Positions 1 to 5,350 of a stretch of DNA of 6,144 bases are shown here, piece by piece. Source of the stretch: Oscillospiraceae bacterium (GTDB lineage: Bacteria > Bacillota_A > Clostridia > Saccharofermentanales > Saccharofermentanaceae); the NCBI GenBank assembly GCA_902803365.1, contig CADCPU010000225.1, forward strand, positions 1-6,144. Direction: 5' to 3'. Below the pieces are notes generated by a model that was not told the origin of the DNA, searched no databases, and saw nothing but the letters and a program-made list of their open reading frames with translations. Numbering within the stretch: the stretch's first letter is position 1; the number at the start of each line of letters is the position of its first letter. A program made the translations under genes and the position numbers.

Positions 1-236
1 AGAAAAAAGTGGTCACTTATGGTACACACTTCAAAACCTGAAAAGGCCTGCAAATAGGGAATTCTCATTTTTGAGAACGGTGAAAAACGGCCTTTTTCAA
101 AAAGTTTTGGTCACAAACACCCCTTGCGGCGCAGGCGTTTTCGGCGTTTTTTGACGAAATTGGCTGTAATTGTTTTTTTTGTCGCGTTTTTCCTCTTGAT
201 TTCTGTATAGGATGAAAAGAAAAAGGGGGAAAATAT
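1..236. other. Left-edge noncoding stretch upstream of the EEP gene
   Basis: No gene with a supportable start lies here. One plus-strand frame is open from position 2 to a TGA at 152-154 (50 codons), but it has no visible start, no recognisable protein motif, and that length is expected by chance; it could at most be the tail of a gene beginning outside the window. The stretch contains nested inverted repeats (32-109), the word GGCGTTTT twice (134-141 and 143-150), and a run of eight T (173-180). I see no convincing -35/-10 pair for the downstream gene: TTGACG at 151-156 has no -10 at the right distance, and TATAGG at 206-211 has no good -35. Confidence 0.5.
32..109. repeat. Nested inverted repeats, possible structured RNA
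   Basis: Three inverted repeats are nested inside one another. The outer arms are CAAAAC (32-37) and GTTTTG (104-109). The middle arms are AAAAGGCC (41-48) and GGCCTTTT (89-96), which can be extended by two more pairs (39-40 with 98-99) if T97 is bulged. The inner hairpin is TTCTCA (62-67), a TTTT loop, and TGAGAA (72-77). A competing local hairpin, TGAAAAA (81-87) with TTTTTCA (93-99), shares the right-hand arm, so two alternative folds are possible. This is seen directly in the sequence; whether it is transcribed, and from which strand, is unknown. It does not look like an ordinary intrinsic terminator, because the T-run lies within the stem. Confidence 0.4.
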
Positions 237-1274
237 ATGCATCAGGTATGTTTGGATGCGAATGCGATCAGATACATAAATAAGGTCAAGAGAGGTTATA
301 TCTCTTTAAATAAGGCTGCTATGATGGCGATCGAACTTGTTGAGGAGAAGGATGTGGCCTGGAAACGCATCTATATGCTCTGCAGATCGCCTTTGAAGTA
401 TGAGACGCGTTGTAAGGTCGGAGAGGTCGTATGGGCGTTTCTGAAGCGCTTGGAAGGCATATTAAGGGATATGGGGATTCGTGCCAAGAAATCGGTCCTT
501 ATGCATATGATCCTTGCAGCGGCATATGAGGATGAAACAGTCATTATGTCGGCCAATATGAATGCTTATAAGGCTAAACCGTCTGAGCTTGATGAGCGTG
601 TACAGAAAGCCGCGGATAAGATCAATCAAAATATGCCCGATATCGTCTTCTTACAGGAGTTTAAGCCGGGTGAGGGTAATTACAGGGTCATAGACCTCCT
701 GGAGCGTCTTAAGATGGATTACGACGTATTTTACCCATATGATTACAACGAGAATGAAGAATTTGATTTCTGTATGTGTATCGCACTTGTGGAAAGGCGT
801 ATGTCACAAGATGCAAGGTTACTTAAGACGAATGTTTTCAGCGGGATCGATGGTGACAGCAAATTGAGGAACAACATGATCAAGATCGGCGATAAAATTT
901 TTATCAATGCGTGGATGTTTCAAACTCTTGGCGTGTCAGGTGAAAGGCTCAAGGTTGCGAAGGAAATGTGGGATGACATTTTGAAGATCGCAGGCAATAT
1001 GTCGCTTGATAAAAAGGAATTCTATCTGATGGGTGATCTGAATGCGTATAAGGGAGTGGAGTTTGGTGAGAATATAGATAAGCTTGAGGAGAAACTGGTA
1101 AATACAAAACTTCTGTCTGAAGTGAGAAGAACGACACGAGGGAATAGGGTGCTCGATTATTCTTATGTGAATAAAAGTGCGGCTCAGGCAAATGATGTCA
1201 TCACGACTGTTGTGGATATGAAAGGGATATCTGATCACAGTTGTTTGCTTACCAGAATCAAAACAAAAAAATAA
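237..1274 (+). CDS. EEP-superfamily metal-dependent hydrolase with unknown N-terminal segment
   Basis: The protein has 345 residues, no signal peptide and no membrane segment. From about residue 100 it matches the endonuclease/exonuclease/phosphatase (DNase I-like) fold. Visible landmarks are MSANMN (104-109, metal-site Asn), LQEF with Glu141, GDLNA (266-270, Asp267 and Asn269), LDY (306-308) and the terminal SDH with Asp333 and His334. Family members are Mg-dependent phosphoesterases acting on nucleic acids, lipids or nucleotides; the substrate here cannot be told. The strand that usually reads N-x-H reads Asn224-Ala-Trp226, so the usual histidine seems replaced by tryptophan. Residues 1-100 are basic and probably helical, and I do not recognise them. 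The start is supported by AAGGGGGA at 223-230, six bases before the ATG. The gene stands alone and converges on tRNA-Lys; its stop codon lies in the tRNA terminator stem. EEP assignment is confident, function is not. Confidence 0.85.
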   Translation: MHQVCLDANAIRYINKVKRGYISLNKAAMMAIELVEEKDVAWKRIYMLCRSPLKYETRCKVGEVVWAFLKRLEGILRDMGIRAKKSVLMHMILAAAYEDETVIMSANMNAYKAKPSELDERVQKAADKINQNMPDIVFLQEFKPGEGNYRVIDLLERLKMDYDVFYPYDYNENEEFDFCMCIALVERRMSQDARLLKTNVFSGIDGDSKLRNNMIKIGDKIFINAWMFQTLGVSGERLKVAKEMWDDILKIAGNMSLDKKEFYLMGDLNAYKGVEFGENIDKLEEKLVNTKLLSEVRRTTRGNRVLDYSYVNKSAAQANDVITTVVDMKGISDHSCLLTRIKTKK

Positions 1275-1297
1275 GGAGTGAACTTAGTCACTCCTTA
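1260..1297 (-). terminator. Intrinsic terminator of tRNA-Lys
   Basis: A perfect 10-bp inverted repeat, TAAGGAGTGA (1272-1281) and TCACTCCTTA (1288-1297), encloses a 6-nt loop. Read on the minus strand it is followed by seven T, a G and four more T (1271 down to 1260), a textbook rho-independent terminator just 3' of the tRNA. On the plus strand no T-run follows the stem, so it should not terminate the EEP transcript efficiently. The left arm contains the TAA stop of the EEP gene. No clear terminator follows the oxidoreductase gene, so this site may also end read-through transcripts from it. Confidence 0.92.
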
Positions 1298-1300
1298 GTG

Positions 1301-1376
1301 TGGTGCACCTTCAGGGACTCGAACCCGGGGCCCACTGATTAAGAGTCAGTTGCTCTACCATCTGAGCTAAAGGTGC
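1301..1376 (-). tRNA. tRNA-Lys (anticodon CTT, reads AAG)
   Basis: The 76-nt gene folds as a full cloverleaf. The acceptor stem is GCACCTT with AAGGTGC, the D-arm GCTC/GAGC carries a GG-containing loop, and the anticodon stem ACTGA/TCAGT has loop CTCTTAA with anticodon CTT. The variable loop has 5 nt, the T-loop is TTCGAGT, the discriminator base is A, and CCA is encoded. The T-stem is CCGGG against CCCTG, which leaves a C50-U64 mismatch where an A-U pair would be expected; the other four pairs are normal. It has its own promoter about 47 bp upstream and a strong terminator immediately downstream, so it can be expressed independently of the oxidoreductase gene on the same strand. The isotype is secure from the anticodon. 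Confidence 0.96.
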
Positions 1377-1422
1377 GTTTTGTTTGTTTTGTTTACTGCG
1401 TTTGTCTCAGTCAACGATGATT

Positions 1423-1451
1423 ATTATAGTGATGAAGTCACCATATGTCAA
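1423..1451 (-). promoter_or_regulatory. Consensus sigma-70/sigma-A promoter of tRNA-Lys
   Basis: On the minus strand, TTGACA (1451-1446) is followed by exactly 17 bp and then TATAAT (1428-1423), matching the housekeeping consensus at all 12 positions. Transcription should start near 1416, giving a leader of about 40 nt before the mature 5' end at 1376. The sequence just upstream of the -35 (about 1455-1482) is rich in A/T tracts and could act as an UP element. A perfect consensus is in keeping with the high expression expected of a tRNA. Confidence 0.92.
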
Positions 1452-1525
1452 CAGGTATTTTAATATTTTTTCGATTTTTTTTTCGAGCCGGTAAAAAGGG
1501 CGCGAAAACGCAAAAACAGGCGAGT

Positions 1526-2623
1526 TTAGTCAAAGAATCCTATCATATCCGTTGAGGCGAAATTTTCCTCCAAAGGAAGCTTGATCGTACGCTCTTCTTT
1601 GGCCGATCTGTAGATGGCCATCAAAGTCTCGACTGAAGAATAACCTGCTTTGGCATCAGCGATAGGGGAACCGTTATTGTCGAGCGCACGGATGAGGTCA
1701 GCGTAGATACCTGTGTGCGGATTAAGTGCATAGGAATATGATTTGAAGCCGCCGAGCTTAAGCTGCTTAATAATGTAATGCATATTAAGGCTGCGACCTT
1801 TCTCATTGCGGATATTCAGTGACGGCTTGCCGCGGTGGAGACCGAGCGAGACAGAACCTTTCTCACAGAAGATGGAAAACATTGCTTCCTTCTCGCTAGA
1901 GAGGGTCGCTGTTGTGCCTTCAAGTATAGCGAGTGCACCGGTATCGAGCTTCATAAGAGCGGTACCTACATCCTCGGCTTCGATATTTCTGAGCCTGCGT
2001 GCGAGCATAGCGTTGACTTCAACTGCGTTTGCACTCATGAGCCAGAGAAGAAGATCGATAGCGTGAATGGATTGGTTCATCAAAGCGCCGCCGTCGCTCT
2101 TCCAGGTTCCGCGCCATGCAGCGGAATCATAATAATCCTGATCGTGCCCCCAGCGGACACAGATCGTACCGTGAGTGATCTTGCCGAAGATGCCGTCAGC
2201 CAGATCCTGACGAAGGATACCGACGATAGGGAAATAACGGTAGATATGACCCATTGCGACCTTAACGCCCGTGAGATTGGAAAGCTCGTAAAGCTCGCGG
2301 CTCTCATCGGCCGACATTGTCATCGGTTTTTCGAGAAGTATATTGATGCCGTTTATCATACAAAGCTTGGCGATCGGGTAATGAAGGCCTGAAGGCACAG
2401 TGATCGCGCAGATATCAGGCTTGGCGGTATTGATCATTTCTTCGTAGTCCTTGAAGATCTGGACTCCGACAAAACCGCGTTCGGTCAGGAGCTTTTTGGC
2501 ACCGTCGACGTTTGTGTCTGCTACGGCGATAAGTTCAACACGCTCCTTGAGCTTGCTGATTGCCTTGAGATGTTTTACTGCGACGCGACCGCATCCGATT
2601 ATTGCAACTTTGTATTTACCCAT
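1526..2623 (-). CDS. Gfo/Idh/MocA-family NAD(P)-dependent oxidoreductase
   Basis: The 365-residue protein has the family's usual length and two-domain plan. An N-terminal Rossmann fold carries the dinucleotide motif GCGRVAVKH (10-18) and an acidic residue after the second strand (VADTN, 34-38). The signature LLEKP (96-100) holds the catalytic Lys99, and the C-terminal sheet domain contains DGGALMNQSIHAIDLLLW (177-194) with the likely catalytic His187. The WRGTW and MNQSIH segments recall the UDP-GlcNAc-uronate 3-dehydrogenase branch (WlbA/WbpB-like), so a sugar or nucleotide-sugar substrate is plausible, but no neighbouring sugar-pathway gene supports a specific one. The start is fixed by GGAGGTG (2635-2629), five bases upstream of the ATG. 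It is divergent from the phosphorylase gene and upstream of tRNA-Lys on the same strand, with only a very weak hairpin after the stop. It is cytosolic. Confidence 0.93.
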   Translation of the reverse strand: MGKYKVAIIGCGRVAVKHLKAISKLKERVELIAVADTNVDGAKKLLTERGFVGVQIFKDYEEMINTAKPDICAITVPSGLHYPIAKLCMINGINILLEKPMTMSADESRELYELSNLTGVKVAMGHIYRYFPIVGILRQDLADGIFGKITHGTICVRWGHDQDYYDSAAWRGTWKSDGGALMNQSIHAIDLLLWLMSANAVEVNAMLARRLRNIEAEDVGTALMKLDTGALAILEGTTATLSSEKEAMFSIFCEKGSVSLGLHRGKPSLNIRNEKGRSLNMHYIIKQLKLGGFKSYSYALNPHTGIYADLIRALDNNGSPIADAKAGYSSVETLMAIYRSAKEERTIKLPLEENFASTDMIGFFD

Positions 2624-2649
2624 ATGGCACCTCCGAGAATGCTTTTATA

Positions 2650-2663
2650 TTAACATATGTTAA
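2650..2663. promoter_or_regulatory. 14-bp perfect palindrome between divergent genes, possible operator
   Basis: TTAACATATGTTAA is a perfect inverted repeat with no spacer, lying in the 78-bp gap between the oxidoreductase (start 2623) and the phosphorylase (start 2702). It overlaps the presumed -35 of the rightward promoter and adjoins AT-rich -10-like sequences for the leftward one (TATAAA, 2649-2644). A dimeric repressor bound here could affect both genes. The region is AT-rich and no regulator gene is in the window, so the operator role is inference. Confidence 0.4.
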
Positions 2664-2680
2664 AATCATATTGTTATACT
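2650..2680 (+). promoter_or_regulatory. Probable promoter of the phosphorylase gene
   Basis: An extended -10 element, TG (2672-2673), one base, then TATACT (2675-2680), is preceded by TTAACA (2650-2655). The spacer of 19 bp is long, but extended -10 promoters tolerate a poor -35. The start would be near 2687, leaving a leader of only about 15 nt that still includes the ribosome binding site AAGGGG (2689-2694). Confidence 0.5.
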
Positions 2681-2701
2681 TTCTCGAAAAGGGGTGGGAT
2701 T

Positions 2702-4030
2702 ATGAATATGCGTGATATCATCGCCAAGAAGCGATACAGCGAGAGCCTGACGGACGAAGAGATCGGATTTTTCGTTAAGGGAGTAACTGACGGAAGCATT
2801 CCGGATTATCAGATTGCGGCGCTGTTGATGGCGATCGTTCTTAATGGCATGGACGATCGTGAGATGACGACATTGACGCTCGAGATGGCTAATTCAGGCC
2901 AGAGAAATGATCTGTCTTATCTTGGGTCCAAAGCTGTCGATAAGCACAGTACGGGCGGTGTAGGCGATAAGTGCACGCCCCTTATCATGCCGCTGGTGGC
3001 TTCATTCGGTATTAAGACCGTTAAGCTGAGCGGCAGAGGATTGGGATTTACCGGAGGTACGGTAGATAAGTTTGAATCGATCGAGAACTTTAATGTCTCT
3101 GTAGATCTTAAGGATTTCCCTAAGCACATTGAATCAGACGGTATGGTCATCTCCGGTCAGACACCGGATCTTGCACCTGCCGATAAGATCTTATACGGAT
3201 TAAGAGACGTTACTTCGACTGTGGATTCGATCCCGCTTATCGCATCAAGTATCATGAGCAAGAAGATAGCGGGCGGAGCAGATGCAATTGTCCTTGATGT
3301 TACATGCGGAAGCGGTGCTTTCATGAAGGATCTTGAGCAGGCAAGAGCTTTGTCTGAGGCTATGATCAAGATCGGTAAGCTCGCTGGCGTTGAAGTTACG
3401 TGCGTCATCACGTCGATGGACGAGCCTTTGGGCAGGAACGTAGGAAATGTCCTTGAGATGATGGAGGTTTTCGAGACCTTACAGGGAGACGGACAGGAAG
3501 ACGTTATCGAAGTCGTTACAACTCTTGCGGCCAATATGGTCAAGCTGTCTGATGCGCCTGAGAAGGATCTGCCTGTTGAAGAGATCAAGGAACTCTGCAA
3601 AAAGAGGCTCAGCGACGGTACTGCACTCGATTATTATGATCGTCTGATCATCGGTCAGGGCGGACTTATCCATTCGACGGGTTCGCCGATCTATAAGGAA
3701 TATCCGGTCGATGTAATGCAGATCACAGCTCAGTCGAGCGGTTATGTATCTGCAATCAGGGCGGACATGATCGGTAATGCATCTGTCGAGCTTGGTGCGG
3801 GCAGACTTACCAAGAGTGACGAACTCGATTACGGCGCAGGTCTGACGCTCGTTAAGAAGGTCGGTGACAAGGTCGAGCGTGGCGAGACGCTCTGTATCTT
3901 ATATAAGGGCAAGACTGCCGTCGTTGATGAGGACAGGCTCGAAAAAGCCGCTGAACTCGTTATCGATGCCTTCACGGTCTCAGAGGAGAAACCAGACGTT
4001 CCGCCTTATATCTTAGATGTTTGTTGCTAA
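2702..4030 (+). CDS. pdp: Pyrimidine-nucleoside (thymidine) phosphorylase
   Basis: The 442-residue protein catalyses reversible phosphorolysis of pyrimidine nucleosides to base and (deoxy)ribose 1-phosphate in cytosolic salvage. The order is an N-terminal helical domain (1-65), the phosphate and nucleoside-binding core, and a C-terminal domain (about 345-442). Visible motifs are DKHSTGGVGDK (80-90) and the signature SGRGLGFTGGTVDKFES (110-126). LRDVTSTVDSIPLIASSIMS (167-186), with Lys187 next, holds the pyrimidine-site Arg168, Ser183 and Lys187. With an offset of three, these match E. coli Lys84, His85, Ser113, Thr123, Arg171, Ser186 and Lys190. Phe116 replaces the His usual in LGHTGG. The ATG at 2702 is preferred because AAGGGG lies 7 bases before it; an in-frame ATG at 2657 precedes the promoter -10. 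Pdp (broad) rather than DeoA (thymidine) specificity is assumed from the Bacillota context. Confidence 0.93.
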   Translation: MNMRDIIAKKRYSESLTDEEIGFFVKGVTDGSIPDYQIAALLMAIVLNGMDDREMTTLTLEMANSGQRNDLSYLGSKAVDKHSTGGVGDKCTPLIMPLVASFGIKTVKLSGRGLGFTGGTVDKFESIENFNVSVDLKDFPKHIESDGMVISGQTPDLAPADKILYGLRDVTSTVDSIPLIASSIMSKKIAGGADAIVLDVTCGSGAFMKDLEQARALSEAMIKIGKLAGVEVTCVITSMDEPLGRNVGNVLEMMEVFETLQGDGQEDVIEVVTTLAANMVKLSDAPEKDLPVEEIKELCKKRLSDGTALDYYDRLIIGQGGLIHSTGSPIYKEYPVDVMQITAQSSGYVSAIRADMIGNASVELGAGRLTKSDELDYGAGLTLVKKVGDKVERGETLCILYKGKTAVVDEDRLEKAAELVIDAFTVSEEKPDVPPYILDVCC

Positions 4031-4051
4031 ATTATTCTATTGGTGTATAAT
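4024..4051 (+). promoter_or_regulatory. Probable promoter of the ruvCAB operon
   Basis: TTGCTA (4024-4029) and a perfect TATAAT (4046-4051) are separated by 16 bp. The -35 element overlaps the last codon and stop of the phosphorylase gene, and no hairpin terminator lies between the two genes, so ruvC may be read both from here and by read-through. The start would fall near 4058, about 30 nt before the ruvC ATG. I see no SOS (LexA) box of the Gram-positive GAAC-N4-GTTC type in this gap. Confidence 0.6.
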
Positions 4052-4087
4052 AAAAGAACAAATGTTTGAATGTGAGTGTAATATCTG

Positions 4088-4636
4088 ATGGCAGTTAAGA
4101 GAGAAATATACTTTGGTATCGATCCTGGCTATGCGATCACGGGTTACGGAGTGATCGAGAAGGTCGGCAATAAGCTTAATATGCTTGATTGCGGCGTAGT
4201 CTCGACCAAGCCGAACGTTGAATTTCCGGAGAGGCTCCTGGCGATAAATACCAGGATCGCCACGCTTCTGGATTTTTACAAACCGGATTATATGGCTGTT
4301 GAGGAGTTGTTCTTAAGTCAGAACAAGACGACCGCGATCGGTACGGCGCAGGCCAGAGGTGTAGTTATCGTTGAGGCTGCGCGTAAGAATATCCCTGTCT
4401 ACGAGTTTACTCCGGGACAGATAAAGCTTGCTGTTACAGGTTACGGTAAGGCTGACAAGAATCAGGTCTCGCAGATGGTCGTAAGGCTTCTCGGGCTTAA
4501 GGAAGTGCCTAAGCCTGATGATGCATGTGACGGTCTTGCGGTTGCCATCTGCCTTGCAAATACCGGCATTCCGTTTGCAGAGCGTGCGGTATCCGGTTAC
4601 CAGTACGGACGCTACGGCAAGAGGGAATTTATCTGA
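4088..4636 (+). CDS. ruvC: RuvC Holliday junction endonuclease
   Basis: The 182-residue protein is full length for RuvC, a dimeric Mg-dependent resolvase that cuts four-way DNA junctions symmetrically after RuvAB branch migration. The four acidic catalytic residues are visible: Asp12 in FGIDPG, Glu72 in AVEELF, and Asp145 and Asp148 in the PDDACDGLAVAI helix (143-154). The conserved TAQARGV and VTGYGKADKNQV segments (86-92, 116-127) are also present. The start is the first ATG that leaves only a short extension before the GIDPG strand. The ribosome binding site is weak (GAGTG at 4074-4078, nine bases away), which may keep RuvC low. It is the first gene of the ruvC-ruvA-ruvB cluster, and the gap to ruvA is 54 nt. 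Confidence 0.97.
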   Translation: MAVKREIYFGIDPGYAITGYGVIEKVGNKLNMLDCGVVSTKPNVEFPERLLAINTRIATLLDFYKPDYMAVEELFLSQNKTTAIGTAQARGVVIVEAARKNIPVYEFTPGQIKLAVTGYGKADKNQVSQMVVRLLGLKEVPKPDDACDGLAVAICLANTGIPFAERAVSGYQYGRYGKREFI

Positions 4637-4664
4637 GCATTCTTGTTCAAACAGTAAAGAAGCG

Positions 4665-4680
4665 AAAGGAGCCTTCGGGC
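4665..4680 (+). promoter_or_regulatory. Distant ruvA ribosome binding site with adjoining UUCG hairpin
   Basis: The only good Shine-Dalgarno sequence before ruvA, AAAGGAG (4665-4671), ends 19 nt before the ATG at 4691, well beyond normal spacing. Between them is GCC-TTCG-GGC (4671-4680), a three-pair stem closed by the exceptionally stable C(UUCG)G tetraloop. If folded, it would shorten the effective distance to about 10 nt. No alternative upstream start exists, because the frame has no ATG, GTG or TTG back to a stop at 4655. The elements are seen directly; the bridging role is inference. Confidence 0.6.
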
Positions 4681-4690
4681 GTACATCAAT

Positions 4691-5305
4691 ATGTATTCAT
4701 ATATTAAAGGAACATTAGTCAAGAGAAGTGATGAGATAATCGTAGTTGACAATAACGGTATCGGATATGAGATCATCTGTCCGTTTGCCATATCGTCCGC
4801 ATTCGGCAGCTGTGGCGGTGACGTTACTGTATATGTTTATCAGAATGTAAAAGAGGATGATATCTCCTTGTTTGGTTTCTCGTCACAGGAACAGAAGGAT
4901 ATGTTCCTTCTTTTGATCACGGTAAGTTCCGTAGGACCTAAGGTCGCTATGTCCGTTTGTTCGCAGATGGAGCCTGATAAGCTTGCCATGGCAGTCATGA
5001 GCGGTGATGTGAAGTCGTTGTCAGGAGTAAAGGGTCTTGGTAAAAAGACATCAGAGAGGATCATACTCGAGCTTCGCGACAAACTTAAGAAGGTCGGTGT
5101 ATCTTCATTTGCCACAAGCCCTGCAAGCAGTATTCCTGTTGATCTCGGTTCAGCTGATCCTTCTTTGATCGATGATGCCATAAATGCACTAGTTGTTCTC
5201 GGATACAAGGATGATGATGCACGCGAGGCTGTAACGACTTCATACGAAGACGGTATTGAATTGCAGGATCTTATCAAGAGATCTCTCAAAAAAATGGTAA
5301 GATGA
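4691..5305 (+). CDS. ruvA: RuvA Holliday junction DNA-binding subunit
   Basis: The 204-residue protein is the usual RuvA length. RuvA tetramers hold the junction in a square-planar form and dock RuvB motors. Domain I (OB fold, 1-62) opens with the canonical MYSYIKG and keeps the acidic pin Glu55-Asp56 (KEDDISLFGF). Domain II (about 63-135) has two helix-hairpin-helix motifs, SSVGPK (79-84) and GVKGLGKKTSERI (112-124). A flexible Ser/Ala/Pro linker follows (about 137-156), then domain III (about 157-204) with ALVVLGYKDDDA, which binds RuvB. The start is set by the conserved first residues even though the ribosome binding site is unusually far away. It lies 54 nt after ruvC and 45 nt before ruvB, in one probable transcript. 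Confidence 0.97.
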   Translation: MYSYIKGTLVKRSDEIIVVDNNGIGYEIICPFAISSAFGSCGGDVTVYVYQNVKEDDISLFGFSSQEQKDMFLLLITVSSVGPKVAMSVCSQMEPDKLAMAVMSGDVKSLSGVKGLGKKTSERIILELRDKLKKVGVSSFATSPASSIPVDLGSADPSLIDDAINALVVLGYKDDDAREAVTTSYEDGIELQDLIKRSLKKMVR

Positions 5306-5350
5306 TACGGTAAAAGTATCTGTATTCACTAAGAGGTAATTAAGGTAGCA

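Noticed and set aside
19..38. Weak similarity of this sequence to the tRNA-Lys 3' end (1301-1320), as a possible attachment-site remnant
   Set aside because: The match needs a gap and several mismatches, and no integrase or other mobile gene is present.
2..154. Open plus-strand frame running in from the window edge, 50 codons
   Set aside because: No start, no known motif, and overlaps the nested inverted repeats; an open frame this long is likely by chance when six frames are examined.
1496..1520. Possible terminator after the oxidoreductase (GCG-TTTT-CGC hairpin on the minus strand, then CCCTTTTT)
   Set aside because: The stem is only three to four pairs and is separated from the T-run, too weak to call.
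1835..2392. Plus-strand open frame (185 codons) opposite the oxidoreductase
   Set aside because: Antisense shadow of a well-supported family gene; no ribosome binding site or recognisable domain.
2657..2701. Upstream in-frame ATG for the phosphorylase (15 extra codons)
   Set aside because: It lies in the palindrome and upstream of the likely -10, has no ribosome binding site, and homologues begin near the MRDIIAKKR segment.
3157..3600. Minus-strand open frame (147 codons) opposite the phosphorylase
   Set aside because: Serine-rich low-complexity translation typical of an antisense shadow; the sense strand carries the conserved enzyme.
5304..5320. GATAC/GTATC inverted repeat between ruvA and ruvB
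   Set aside because: Five A/T-rich pairs with a 7-nt loop and no T-run; expected by chance.
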